From UBA4427 sp045106235 (GTDB lineage Bacteria; Myxococcota_A; UBA9160; UBA4427), in assembly GCA_045106235.1 (NCBI GenBank), contig JBGCEJ010000011.1, positions 62,001-126,000 on the forward strand: 64,000 bases of DNA. Reading direction: 5' to 3'. Below the pieces are notes generated by a model. That model searched no databases. It was not told the origin of the DNA and saw nothing but the letters and a program-made list of their open reading frames with translations. Shown here one piece after another: positions 19,762 to 28,114 of the stretch (within the stretch, counting starts at the first letter, position 1; the number at the start of each line of letters is the position of its first letter). The position numbers and the translations under genes are program-made.

Positions 19762-21282
19762 TTGCGCATGTCTACGCGTCTGGCGCCGATTGAGCTCGAG
19801 GACTCGGAATCCGGCGAATGGATTCGGCTGGGCGAATACTGGGAAGAGGAGACTGCGGTCCTGATCTTCCTGCGCCATTTTGGTTGACTGTTCTGCCGTG
19901 AGCAGATCGCGCAGTTGCGCGATTCAATCAAAGAATGGCAGGACGCAGGCGTGAACGTGGTCGTGATTGGCAACGGCAACGCCCAGTTCGCGCAGGCTTT
20001 TCGCGAGGACTTCGATCTTTCCGGACCGCTGCTCGTGGATCCGGAACTCACGGCCTACCGGGCTGCGGGGCTACGACGAGGGCGGCGTGAGATTGCTTCG
20101 CCGAAGATGTTCAAGAACGCCTTGCGCGCGCTGGGAAGTGGCGCGCGGCAAACCGGGGTGCAGGGCGATCCCTGGCAGCTCGGCGGCGTTCTGGTCTTGG
20201 GCGGAGAGGGCGACCTGCTCTTTCAGCACCGTTCTTCGGAAGCAGGGGACCACGCGGCGCTTTCTGAAATCGAAGAGGCCCTGGAGGCTGATGCCGAGCC
20301 GATCGATGAATCAGGAGAAGGCGTTTCGCTGATGGGGGCAGCGGTCGACCAGCTGAGGCCTCTCCTGGACGCTTCGCCGCTGCTCTCCTTCGACCGCATC
20401 GGTTTTCAGCGACATGCCCTCGGCTTCGACCCGCAGGATCTGGACGTCGATCTCGCGGGGCGGCGCTGCCTTGTGACGGGTGCGAATGCGGGAATCGGGT
20501 TCGCGACCGCGAAGGCGCTCGCTGATCTGGGTGCCGAGGTCGTGATGTTATGCCGAAGCAAAGACCGGGGAGAACGGGCCGCCGAAGAGATTCGATCCTC
20601 GACGGGAAGTAGCCAGGTTTCGGTCGTCGAACTGGATATGTCGGATTTGAAGGCCGTGAAGCGTGTCGGGCGGCGGCTCGCGAAGGAGCCCGTCGACGTG
20701 CTCGTGCATAACGCGGGCTGTCTACCAGAAGATCGGGTTGAAACCGCAGATGAGCTAGAGCTGACGTTCGCGGTGCACGTGGCGGGGCCTCATTGTCTCA
20801 CGCGGATCTTGACCCCCGGCCTGAAGAAGGCCGAGGACGCTCGCGTGATTTTTGTTTCTTCGGGTGGGATGTTGACGCGGCGGCTTCAAGTCGATGACCC
20901 GCAATGGGTTGAGCGCGAATACGATGGCGTCCTGGCGTATGCGGAAACAAAGCGGGCGCAGGTTGTGCTTGCGGGACTTTGGGCGGCGCATTTTGCGGCC
21001 GACGATCTCGATATTGCGGTGAGCTCTATGCATCCAGGATGGGCCGATACTCAGTCGGTTGAAGATTCGCTGCCGCTCTTTCATCGGGTGACGAAGCCGA
21101 TCTTGCGGACGCCCGAGGAGGGCGCGGATACGGTGGTTTGGCTTGCGGCGTCCGATGCGGATGAAGACCGTTCGGGGCGTTTCTTCTTCGATCGTCAGGC
21201 CGTTCGGGCGCATTGGATTCCGAACACAGCCGAGACTGAGAAAGAGCGGGAAACGCTCTGGCAGATCTGTGAGAGTCTTTGA
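19762..21282 (+). CDS. Selenocysteine-containing peroxiredoxin-like (AhpC-TSA_2) / short-chain dehydrogenase fusion
   Basis: 506 aa when the in-frame TGA at 19885-19887 is read as Sec (residue 42). Residues ~5-140 are an AhpC-TSA_2/Prx-like domain: FLRHFG-U-LFCREQ gives a UxxC motif where homologues have CxxC followed by RE. Residues ~230-500 are an SDR domain of the DHRS12-like kind: GANAGIG near 240, NAG near 320, and the catalytic YAETK at 393. The frame is continuous and protein-like on both sides of the TGA. A TTG at 19762 lies 8 nt after a perfect AGGAGG (19748-19753); the ATG at 19768 is the alternative start. Stop is 3 nt before the next gene. A conventional annotation would break this into a short peptide plus an N-truncated dehydrogenase. 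Confidence 0.85.
19885..19887 (+). other. In-frame UGA, probable selenocysteine codon
   Basis: TGA sits in the same frame as the coding sequence before and after it, at the first redox Cys position of the Prx-like domain, with the second Cys (TGC at 19894-19896) three codons on. A SECIS-like hairpin follows 18 nt downstream. Confidence 0.82.
19906..19923 (+). promoter_or_regulatory. Bacterial SECIS-like hairpin
   Basis: ATCGCGC-AGTT-GCGCGAT: a perfect 7-bp stem with a 4-nt loop containing GU. The loop starts 25 nt after the UGA, inside the spacing used by bacterial SECIS elements recognised by SelB. It lies inside the coding region, as expected for bacteria. Confidence 0.75.
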
Positions 21283-21285
21283 CGC

Positions 21286-22155
21286 ATGAGCGCTTGGGCG
21301 CATCTCAAGAGTGCGATGAGTCTGGTTGTGATTACACTCAACCTTTCGCTTTGTGCGCCGCTTCTCTTGCTTGCGGGCGCGGTGAAGTGGGTCGTTCCGG
21401 GTGCGCAGCCTTTTGCGAATCGCGTGATGGGGGGCGTGTACCGATGGGCGGTCCGCGTTGATGATTTTTGGCTGAAATCCGTTATCGGGATCCATTGGGA
21501 TCAGCCGTCGCTGAATCTGAAACGCGAGGGCAGCTATTTGGTCCTGTCCAACCATTCTTCTTGGTCGGATATCCTGCTGATTCAGAGCGTGATCGTTTCG
21601 CGAGGGCCGCTGCTTAAATTCCTGGTCAAGCGCGAGCTCGCGTTCATTCCCCTCCTCGGCCTGATCTTCTGGGCCTATGATTTTCCGCTGCTGCGTCGGA
21701 CGAGCCGCGCGGGGGAGGACGATGCGACGCGGCGCCAACGCGATTTAGCGTCGGTCCACGAAGCCTGTCGAATCGTTCGTGAGAATCCCGCCGCCATTAT
21801 GACCTTCGCGGAGGGGTCGCGGTCGACGCCGGCGAAGCGGGCGGCGCAGAAGAGTCCCTACGAGTTCCTTCTTGCGCCGCGGGTCGGCGGCTTTCATGCT
21901 CTGCTCGACGCGCTCGAGGAAGATGTGGAGGGCGTGATCGATCTCACTCTGGGGTACCCCGACTCGGTCTCATTTTGGTGCTTTCTCTCGGGAGAACTGC
22001 CGAGCGTTGCGGTCTCAGCAGAGTTCTATTCGCGGGAGAGCCTGCCGAGCTCGCGAGCCGAGGCCTCGGATTGGCTTGCGGCGCGATGGGCGGAAAAGGA
22101 CGCCCGAATTGCGGAGATCCGGTCACGGGCGGAAGGGAATCCCATCTCCGGCTGA
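21286..22155 (+). CDS. 1-acylglycerol-3-phosphate acyltransferase-like protein (PlsC/YihG type)
   Basis: 289 aa. An N-terminal hydrophobic segment (LVVITLNLSLCAPLLLLAGAV) is followed by acyltransferase motifs: LSNHSSWSDIL (H-x4-D) near residue 88, FPLLRRT near 132 and FAEGSRSTPAK near residue 173. The arrangement, with the HSSWSD block and a short C-terminal domain, resembles YihG more than the housekeeping PlsC. It acylates a lysophospholipid at the inner membrane. The ATG is 3 nt after the stop of the peroxiredoxin-SDR fusion, indicating translational coupling. Confidence 0.9.
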   Translation: MSAWAHLKSAMSLVVITLNLSLCAPLLLLAGAVKWVVPGAQPFANRVMGGVYRWAVRVDDFWLKSVIGIHWDQPSLNLKREGSYLVLSNHSSWSDILLIQSVIVSRGPLLKFLVKRELAFIPLLGLIFWAYDFPLLRRTSRAGEDDATRRQRDLASVHEACRIVRENPAAIMTFAEGSRSTPAKRAAQKSPYEFLLAPRVGGFHALLDALEEDVEGVIDLTLGYPDSVSFWCFLSGELPSVAVSAEFYSRESLPSSRAEASDWLAARWAEKDARIAEIRSRAEGNPISG

Positions 22156-22194
22156 TTTCGATACTCTCCCGGGGAACGCGCGACGAGGAGCCCC

Positions 22195-22794
22195 GTGCCG
22201 CTGATCGGATGCCATGATTGTGATGCTGTCGTCGAGGAACCGGCTGTGCCGGACGGCGGGGCCGCGATTTGTTTTCGCTGCGGTGGCACGCTGTTCCGAC
22301 GTCAGAGCCAAACCGTCGAAATCACCCTCGCGCTCGCCTTCGCCTCAGCGATTCTCTTTGTTGTAGCCAATGCTTACCCCTTTCTCGCCTTCGAGATGCA
22401 GGGCCAAGAAACCCAAACCACATTGGGCTCGGGCACCCAGGCGCTTTGGGAGCAGGAACGTTATGCGGTGGCGGCGCTGGTCTTCCTGACGACGATTCTG
22501 GCTCCGGCCTGCGAGATTTTTCTGCTTCTTTATGTCCTGACGCCTCTGTACTTGGGGCGGCGCGGCTTCAAGGCGGCCACCGCTTTCCGCTGGCTAGAGC
22601 GCTTCCGGCCTTGGAGCATGATGGAAGTCTTTCTGATCGGGATTTTCGTCGCCCTCGTGAAGCTGGCGGATCTAGCGGAGATCGTTCCCGGAATCGCGCT
22701 CTGGGCTTTTGCTCTGCTGATCCCGCTTCTGGCGGGGGCATCGGCCTTCCTGGACCCCGAGTTGGTCTGGCGCCAAATCGAGCATCCCGAATGA
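22195..22794 (+). CDS. pqiA: PqiA-like membrane protein, first half
   Basis: 199 aa starting at GTG with GAGGAG four nt upstream. N-terminal zinc-ribbon-like CHDC...CFRC pair, then four hydrophobic segments (e.g. ITLALAFASAILFVVANAYPFLAF and AVAALVFLTTILAPACEIFLLLYVL) and the paralogous-half signature RPWSMMEVFLIGIFVALVKLADL. In E. coli, PqiA is one protein made of two such halves; here the halves are separate genes. The Pqi system is an envelope lipid-transport pathway. Overlaps the second half by 4 nt (ATGA). Confidence 0.9.
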   Translation: MPLIGCHDCDAVVEEPAVPDGGAAICFRCGGTLFRRQSQTVEITLALAFASAILFVVANAYPFLAFEMQGQETQTTLGSGTQALWEQERYAVAALVFLTTILAPACEIFLLLYVLTPLYLGRRGFKAATAFRWLERFRPWSMMEVFLIGIFVALVKLADLAEIVPGIALWAFALLIPLLAGASAFLDPELVWRQIEHPE

Positions 22795-23459
22795 GTGCGC
22801 ATCCCATTCTGCCGTCGGCTGGGCCCCATGCGCAGTGCCATGTCTGCTGCCTCGTGGTTGCGTTGCCCAAGCAGTTTGCAGGCGAAGCGGACGGAACCGC
22901 AGAGCATGAAGGCTTCGCGCTCAGCTGCCCACGCTGCGGCGCTTCGGTGCATCGCCGAAAGCCGAATAGCATCTCGCGGACCTGGGCATTTCTGATGGCC
23001 GCGATCATCTGTTATATCCCCGCGAACCTCTATCCGATCATGACGTCGACCTCCCTGGGTACCGCGCAGTCCGATACGATCCTCTCGGGTGTCATCTTTC
23101 TTTTTTCGCATGGCATGTGGCCTTTGGCAGTCATCGTCTTTGTGGCCAGCGTCATTGTGCCTGTGCTGAAAATCGCGATTTTGATCGGCCTCGTCTTGTC
23201 GGTGCAGTGGAAGAGTCAGTGGCGGCCTCGGCGCCGGGCTTTTCTCTACCGTATGGTGGAGGCCATTGGTCGATGGTCCATGGTCGACGTCTACGTGGTG
23301 ACGATTCTGGTCGCCTTGGTGCATTTGGGCTCGCTGGCTTCGGTGGACGCCGAGCTGGGCGCTTTCTTTTTCGGAGCCGTAGTCGTGCTCACCATTCTCG
23401 CAGCCGAGAGTTTTGACCCTCGGCTGATCTGGGACCAGCTCGAGGCAAGACGTGAGTGA
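22791..23459 (+). CDS. PqiA-like membrane protein, second half
   Basis: 222 aa from the ATG at 22791, overlapping the preceding stop. It repeats the architecture of the first half: two CxxC pairs (CHVC, CPRC), then four hydrophobic segments and the signature GRWSMVDVYVVTILVALVHLGSL. Inner-membrane partner of the PqiB-like MCE protein encoded next, whose GTG start overlaps this stop by 8 nt. The two halves probably associate to mimic intact PqiA. Confidence 0.9.
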   Translation: MSAHPILPSAGPHAQCHVCCLVVALPKQFAGEADGTAEHEGFALSCPRCGASVHRRKPNSISRTWAFLMAAIICYIPANLYPIMTSTSLGTAQSDTILSGVIFLFSHGMWPLAVIVFVASVIVPVLKIAILIGLVLSVQWKSQWRPRRRAFLYRMVEAIGRWSMVDVYVVTILVALVHLGSLASVDAELGAFFFGAVVVLTILAAESFDPRLIWDQLEARRE

Positions 23460-25071
23460 AAATCATTCAGATTCATCGGATTCAAACGACGCCGGCGGGA
23501 TGCCTGCGGTTGTCGTTACGAATAAGGCGCGGCCCTCAAGCGTATGGCTGATTCCTTTGATCGCGGCGGCGGTCGGGATCTATCTCGCCTATTGGGCTTG
23601 GTCCGAGCAGGGCCCCGAAGTCACGATCAGCTTTGAAAGCGCGGAAGGTCTCGAAGCAGGCAAGACGAAGCTTCGGTACAAGGAAGTCGAAGTCGGGCAG
23701 ATCGAATCGGTCAAGCTGAACGAAGATCTTTCGAGCGTGATCGTGACGGCCAGCCTCGTGAAGGGCTTTTCGAATTATTTGACCGAGAACACCCGCTTCT
23801 GGGCCGTTCGAGCACGCGTCTCCGCGGGGGAAATCTCTGGGCTCGAGACGGTTTTGTCGGGGGTTTATATCGCGGTGGATCCTTCGAAGGATGGCCGGCG
23901 TACGCGGACCTTTGAAGGCCTCGAAAAGGCCCCCATCGTCACTTCAGATAAGCCCGGGACTTTGTTTCATCTTCGCGCTGAGGAACTCGGTTCCGTCGAA
24001 GTCGGGTCTCCTGTCTATTACCGCTGGCTTCGGGTCGGCGTGGTGGCGGGATATGAACTCTCTGAATCAGGCGAGCAGGTGGATGTTCAGGTCTTTGTCG
24101 AAGAGCCCCATGACCAGCGAGTCCGTTCGACAACGCGGTTTTGGAATGCCTCGGGACTGGACGCTGTGATTTCCGCGGAAGGGATTCAGGTCGATAGTCC
24201 TTCTTTGATCACGATGTTAGTGGGTGGGGTCGCCTTCGAGACGCCGGCGACCGTGACGGTGGCGCGGGATGTGCCTGAGGACATGATTTTCGAACTCTAT
24301 TCGAATAAACAGGAGACGCGGCGCCCGCGCTATTCCGTTAAGTCGCGCTTTCTGATGTATTTCGAGGAGTCTGTGGCGGGCCTCGCGCAAGGCTCTCCCG
24401 TTGAGTTCCGCGGGATCAAGATCGGTGAAGTTCTGGATGTGGACGTCCGGCTCGATCAAGAGACCAACGAGATTGAAATTCCGGTGGTCGTCGAAATCGA
24501 GCCCGAACGATTGGGGATTGATCCGAACGCGGACGATGAGGGCGAGATTGAGCGAATGGGGGTTCAGGTCCAGCGCGGTCTTCGCGCGCGACTTCAAACC
24601 GCCAACCTCTTAACTGGACAAAAGTCGATCGATCTCGATTTCCTCGAAGATCCCGAGCCCGCCACGATCCTGATGGGCAGTACCTACCCGATTCTCCCCA
24701 CCGCCAAGGGTGGCCTGGACGCGATTACCCAGAGGGTGGCGCGGATCGTGGACAAGGTGGACCGAGTGCCGATTGAGTCGATCGGGCGCAATCTCGAAGG
24801 GGTGCTGGAAGGGCTGGCGGGGACTTTGGGCGAGATGGAGAGCCTCGCGGGCTCGGCGAATGCCGATGTCTTGCCGGGAATCACGGCTTCTCTCGCCAAG
24901 CTTGAGGAGACGCTCGCGTCTGCCGATACGTTGATTGCACCGGATTCCTCGATGGCTCGCGAGATCGAAACTCTGGTGGTGGATCTTGCGGAAGCAGCAA
25001 GGTCGATTCGGATGCTGGCGGAACGCTTGGAAGAACATCCCGAAGAACTGCTGCGGGGGAAGAAAGAATGA
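23452..25071 (+). CDS. pqiB: PqiB-like MCE-domain protein
   Basis: 539 aa, GTG start with GAGG upstream. An N-terminal transmembrane anchor (SVWLIPLIAAAVGIYLAYWAW, residues ~25-45) is followed by three MCE domains, beginning near residues 48 (VTISFESAEGLEAGKTKLRYKEVEVGQIES), 160 and 285 (SVAGLAQGSPVEFRGIKIGEVL), and a C-terminal helical region (residues ~420-530). This is the PqiB layout, in which stacked MCE rings plus a helical needle form a periplasm-spanning lipid tunnel. Start and stop both overlap neighbouring genes, giving a strictly coupled operon. Confidence 0.93.
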   Translation: MSENHSDSSDSNDAGGMPAVVVTNKARPSSVWLIPLIAAAVGIYLAYWAWSEQGPEVTISFESAEGLEAGKTKLRYKEVEVGQIESVKLNEDLSSVIVTASLVKGFSNYLTENTRFWAVRARVSAGEISGLETVLSGVYIAVDPSKDGRRTRTFEGLEKAPIVTSDKPGTLFHLRAEELGSVEVGSPVYYRWLRVGVVAGYELSESGEQVDVQVFVEEPHDQRVRSTTRFWNASGLDAVISAEGIQVDSPSLITMLVGGVAFETPATVTVARDVPEDMIFELYSNKQETRRPRYSVKSRFLMYFEESVAGLAQGSPVEFRGIKIGEVLDVDVRLDQETNEIEIPVVVEIEPERLGIDPNADDEGEIERMGVQVQRGLRARLQTANLLTGQKSIDLDFLEDPEPATILMGSTYPILPTAKGGLDAITQRVARIVDKVDRVPIESIGRNLEGVLEGLAGTLGEMESLAGSANADVLPGITASLAKLEETLASADTLIAPDSSMAREIETLVVDLAEAARSIRMLAERLEEHPEELLRGKKE

Positions 25072-25694
25072 ACGCAAAGGCAAGCGGATCCCGAAATCGG
25101 AAAAAGCGCATTCTTCGAAGCGCGGCTCTGCTGATCGTTCTGTTCTTTGGCGCTGCTTGCCTCGGGCGAAGTCCGGAGGTGAAGCGCTACGTCCTTGGCG
25201 TCGACGCGCTGCCCGAGCGCGGGGAACGTGCGCCGGGCGTGGCGGTCATGATCGAATCCGTTCGCCTGCCCGCGCATCTCGACCGCTCTCAAATCGCCCG
25301 CCGCGGCCGCGGCGGGCAAGTCCAGCTCGATGAGTTTCATCGCTGGCTGGGCGGCTTCGGGAAGAACGTGATTCGAGGCGTCGAGGCGGGGCTCGCCCGC
25401 CAGCTCGGTTCGATTCGCGTTGTTGCGCACCCCTCTCGTGCGCCATTTCCTTTCGACTACCGAGTGCGGCTGCATGTGGACGATCTGATCCTGGACGCGA
25501 ATGGCGCCCTGGTGGCTCAGATCCGATGGGCTTTGGTTCCGAGCCAAGGAGAGGCTCAGCTTTTCGTTTTGGATGAGCGGATTGAATCCGTCGGTCGCTC
25601 GGCGGATGCCCTTGTTCGCGCCCACGAAGAAGTCTTGGCGGACCTTTCAACGCGCATCGCTGAGGCGATCGAGACCCACGGTCAGTCGTTCTGA
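25068..25694 (+). CDS. pqiC: PqiC-like lipoprotein (ABC-type transport auxiliary component)
   Basis: 208 aa. Signal sequence ILRSAALLIVLFFGAAC with lipobox FGAAC, so the predicted mature lipoprotein begins at Cys31. The DUF330/PqiC-like fold is suggested by KRYVLGVDALP, VAVMIESVRLPAHLDRSQIARR and the C-terminal helix VRAHEEVLADLSTRIAEAI. PqiC is the outer-membrane end of the Pqi tunnel. The ATG overlaps the PqiB stop by 4 nt. Last gene of the operon; 170 nt without a gene follow. Confidence 0.87.
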   Translation: MNAKASGSRNRKKRILRSAALLIVLFFGAACLGRSPEVKRYVLGVDALPERGERAPGVAVMIESVRLPAHLDRSQIARRGRGGQVQLDEFHRWLGGFGKNVIRGVEAGLARQLGSIRVVAHPSRAPFPFDYRVRLHVDDLILDANGALVAQIRWALVPSQGEAQLFVLDERIESVGRSADALVRAHEEVLADLSTRIAEAIETHGQSF

Positions 25695-25864
25695 TGCCCG
25701 GGGCCGAGGTGAGCCACCAGGCAGGCTCCCTGGGGGCGCCCGGCTTGGAAGCGGCTCGGCTGGACTAGCAACAGCGCGCTGCGTTTCCGCAGAGGCATTT
25801 CGGTCCTAGTCTTACGTGACTTTGTTTCATGCACCGAAGATCTGAACTCGATAAGGAGGTTGCC

Positions 25865-26140
25865 ATGACCGAACCCAAATCGTCTGAAACGACGGAAACC
25901 ACGGACGACGCTTCGAATGTCGTGGAGCTTTCGGCGGAGAAGCCGAGCCTGATCCAGAGAATCGTGGCGGAGGTGAAGGGCCGGCCCTTCGCCTATTCGG
26001 TGCTCGGGGTTTCGCTTGTCGCGGGCCCGATCATTGCCACAATGATCTTTCCTCAGGCGCCTCCCGGGGCGGCGGCGACGGGTGGATTGCTTTTCGGCGT
26101 GTATGCGGCGCTTTGCGCGGTACCCCAGAAGTTCATGTAG
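25865..26140 (+). CDS. Small membrane protein of unknown function
   Basis: 91 aa with a strong AAGGAGGT site five nt before the ATG. The N-terminal ~35 residues are acidic and Thr/Ser-rich, then two hydrophobic helices follow: FAYSVLGVSLVAGPIIATMIF and TGGLLFGVYAALCAV. I recognise no family. It is followed 9 nt later by the SnoaL-like gene, so they are probably cotranscribed. Confidence 0.7.
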   Translation: MTEPKSSETTETTDDASNVVELSAEKPSLIQRIVAEVKGRPFAYSVLGVSLVAGPIIATMIFPQAPPGAAATGGLLFGVYAALCAVPQKFM

Positions 26141-26149
26141 GAGAGCGAG

Positions 26150-26608
26150 ATGTCCGGAATCGCGAAAGACGGGCTTGCTCGCTGGCATGGCATCGTGGGC
26201 AAGATGACGGATGAAACGCTCGACGCGATGTTGGCCGACAACGTTGTCTTCCACTCTCCCGTCGTGCATACGCCGCAGGAAGGGAAGGCGCTGACGAAGC
26301 TCTACCTGATGGCGGCGTTCAACGTCATGCCGGGAGACGCGGCTGCTTCAGCACCGAACGACGCGCCTGCTTCTCTTTCGAAGCCGGGGAGCAAGTTTCG
26401 GTACGTACGAGAGGTCGTGGGGGATCGGGACGCGATTCTTGAGTTCGTCACGGAGATCGACGGTATCACGGTGAACGGGGTCGATATGATCCGCTGGAAC
26501 GAGGCGGGCCTGATCGAGGATTTTAAGGTGATGATCCGACCTCTGAAGGCCATCCAGACGATTCACGCGCAGATGGGCCGGATGCTCGAGGCGATGAAGC
26601 CCGGCTGA
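26150..26608 (+). CDS. SnoaL-like / NTF2-fold protein
   Basis: 152 aa. It starts with the NTF2 pattern GLARWHGIVGKMTDETLDAMLADNVVFHSPVVHTPQEGK and ends with DGITVNGVDMIRWNEAGLIEDFKVMIRPLKAIQTI, a layout typical of nuclear-transport-factor-2-like proteins of unknown role. AGGAGAG precedes the ATG. Third NTF2-fold gene of the window, not obviously paired with a sulfotransferase. Confidence 0.8.
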   Translation: MSGIAKDGLARWHGIVGKMTDETLDAMLADNVVFHSPVVHTPQEGKALTKLYLMAAFNVMPGDAAASAPNDAPASLSKPGSKFRYVREVVGDRDAILEFVTEIDGITVNGVDMIRWNEAGLIEDFKVMIRPLKAIQTIHAQMGRMLEAMKPG

Positions 26609-26643
26609 TTCTTGGCGCACGAGAGCCCGCTATGATCCGATGA

Positions 26644-27786
26644 ATGGCTTCCTCTCGACGACCCTATCAGCTCCGAAAACCCGAACTCAATGAAGGCATT
26701 GAGGCGCTCCTCGATTCCGCCCGCCGTGACGGCAGCGACGCCGAGCAGCTCGAACTCGTCCGTCAGATTCTCGTCACCGGCGTGCATCTGCTGCGGGATG
26801 AGACCTCCCACGCCGAGTTGAAGCTGGTGAACAGCGCTCTAAAGGAGCTGCGCCACGCTTTCCGCGTATTCAAGCCCTATTCCGAACGGCGCAAGGTCGC
26901 GGTCTTTGGGAGTGCTCGGACGGACCCCGAACATTCCGACTGGAAGCAGGCCTATCTCTTCGCCGAGACGATCGTGCGGCGGGGTTGGATGGTGATTACG
27001 GGCGCCGGCGACGGCGTGATGGGGGCCGCGCAGGGCGGGGCGGGACGGGCTTCCTCCTTTGGCGTGAATATTCGACTGCCCTTCGAGCAGCAGGCCAACG
27101 AGACGATCGCCGGTGATCCAAAGCTGATCAATTTCCGATACTTCTTCACGCGCAAAGTCGTCTTCGTGAAAGAGGCGCATGCGATCGTGCTCTTCCCGGG
27201 CGGATTCGGGACCCACGACGAAGGCTTCGAGGCGCTCACCCTGATTCAGACCGGCAAGAGCGAGATGGTGCCTGTCGTTTTCGTGGATACGGATGACGGA
27301 CATTATTGGCAGGATTGGCTGGAGTACGTGAAGACGCATCTTGCGGATCGCGGCTTGATTAGCCCCGATGACCTGAATTTGTTCCGAGTGACGAACTCGA
27401 TCGAGGCCGCGGTCGAAGAGGTCGAGGGCTTCTACCGAAATTACCATTCGAGTCGCTACGTCGAAGGGCGTCTGATCTTGCGACTGCATGTCGCGCCGAC
27501 GGATGATCAGCTTGCGCAACTGAGTACCGATTTCGCTGGACTGCTCAAATCGGGAGCGATCGAGCGCGCTGAAATTTCGCCCGAGGAAGACGGCGAAGTG
27601 CCCGAGCTTCCGCGGCTGAGGTTGCATTTTGATCGGCGGTCCGTCGGCCATCTTCGCGAACTCATTGATCGGTTGAATGAGCTGGGCGACGAGGCGGCTC
27701 CGCCGATCGATGCGCGGCCGCGAGAGATCTTTGAGAGCCCGCTTTCCCCGGAACAGGTCGACGAAGAAGAGGAAGAGGACGATTGA
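26644..27786 (+). CDS. LOG family (TIGR00730-like) Rossmann-fold protein with N- and C-terminal extensions
   Basis: 380 aa. The central domain (about residues 80-255) has VAVFGSAR near 83, TGAGDGVMGAAQGG near residue 120 and the signature FPGGFGTHDEGFE near residue 185. LOG proteins hydrolyse cytokinin-type or other nucleoside monophosphates to base plus ribose 5-phosphate; the PGGxGTxxE motif contributes the catalytic region. The N-terminal ~80 residues and the C-terminal ~125 residues, ending in an acidic EEEEEDD tail, are extra compared with the ~190-aa minimal family. Substrate not predictable. Confidence 0.85.
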   Translation: MASSRRPYQLRKPELNEGIEALLDSARRDGSDAEQLELVRQILVTGVHLLRDETSHAELKLVNSALKELRHAFRVFKPYSERRKVAVFGSARTDPEHSDWKQAYLFAETIVRRGWMVITGAGDGVMGAAQGGAGRASSFGVNIRLPFEQQANETIAGDPKLINFRYFFTRKVVFVKEAHAIVLFPGGFGTHDEGFEALTLIQTGKSEMVPVVFVDTDDGHYWQDWLEYVKTHLADRGLISPDDLNLFRVTNSIEAAVEEVEGFYRNYHSSRYVEGRLILRLHVAPTDDQLAQLSTDFAGLLKSGAIERAEISPEEDGEVPELPRLRLHFDRRSVGHLRELIDRLNELGDEAAPPIDARPREIFESPLSPEQVDEEEEEDD

Positions 27787-27969
27787 TCAGACGCGGAGTT
27801 TGACCTCGGTCACGCCGTTCAGGAAAACCGACATGAAGCGCCTGGCCCGGGCCCGGCCAAAATCGGATTGGCGCTCCAGTAGGAGTGTGTCGACGCCACG
27901 TGAAGAGAGAAGGAACGCGAGCAGGGCACCGGCGGGACCGGCTCCCACGATGATGGTTTGTGCATCCAT
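27787..27969 (-). pseudogene. Truncated FAD-dependent monooxygenase remnant
   Basis: 60 codons from ATG at 27967-27969. The first ~35 residues are a textbook FAD-binding N-terminus, IIVGAGPAGALLAFLLSSRGVDTLLLERQSDF, as in aromatic-ring monooxygenases of ~400 or more residues. The remaining ~25 residues do not continue that domain and the frame stops immediately next to the LOG gene's 3' end. I read it as a gene eroded or internally deleted. A genuine small protein is unlikely but not excluded. Confidence 0.6.
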
Positions 27970-28114
27970 CCGGCAATTCCTCCGACGTCGTCTAAGAAAA
28001 CGGTACCCCAGCGGCGAATTCCCGCCCCTTCGGGCGCAGCGAAGGCCCGCGCTTCGATCTAGGCTTCGGGTCCAATCAACGAGCCCTTCATGCGGCGCAG
28101 CGGAAATGAGAAAC

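Noticed and set aside
19892..19906. Alternative hairpin TCTGC-CGTGA-GCAGA right after the UGA as the SECIS
   Set aside because: Loop begins only 9 nt after the UGA, closer than usual, and the stem is shorter than the 7-bp hairpin further on; it may still contribute.
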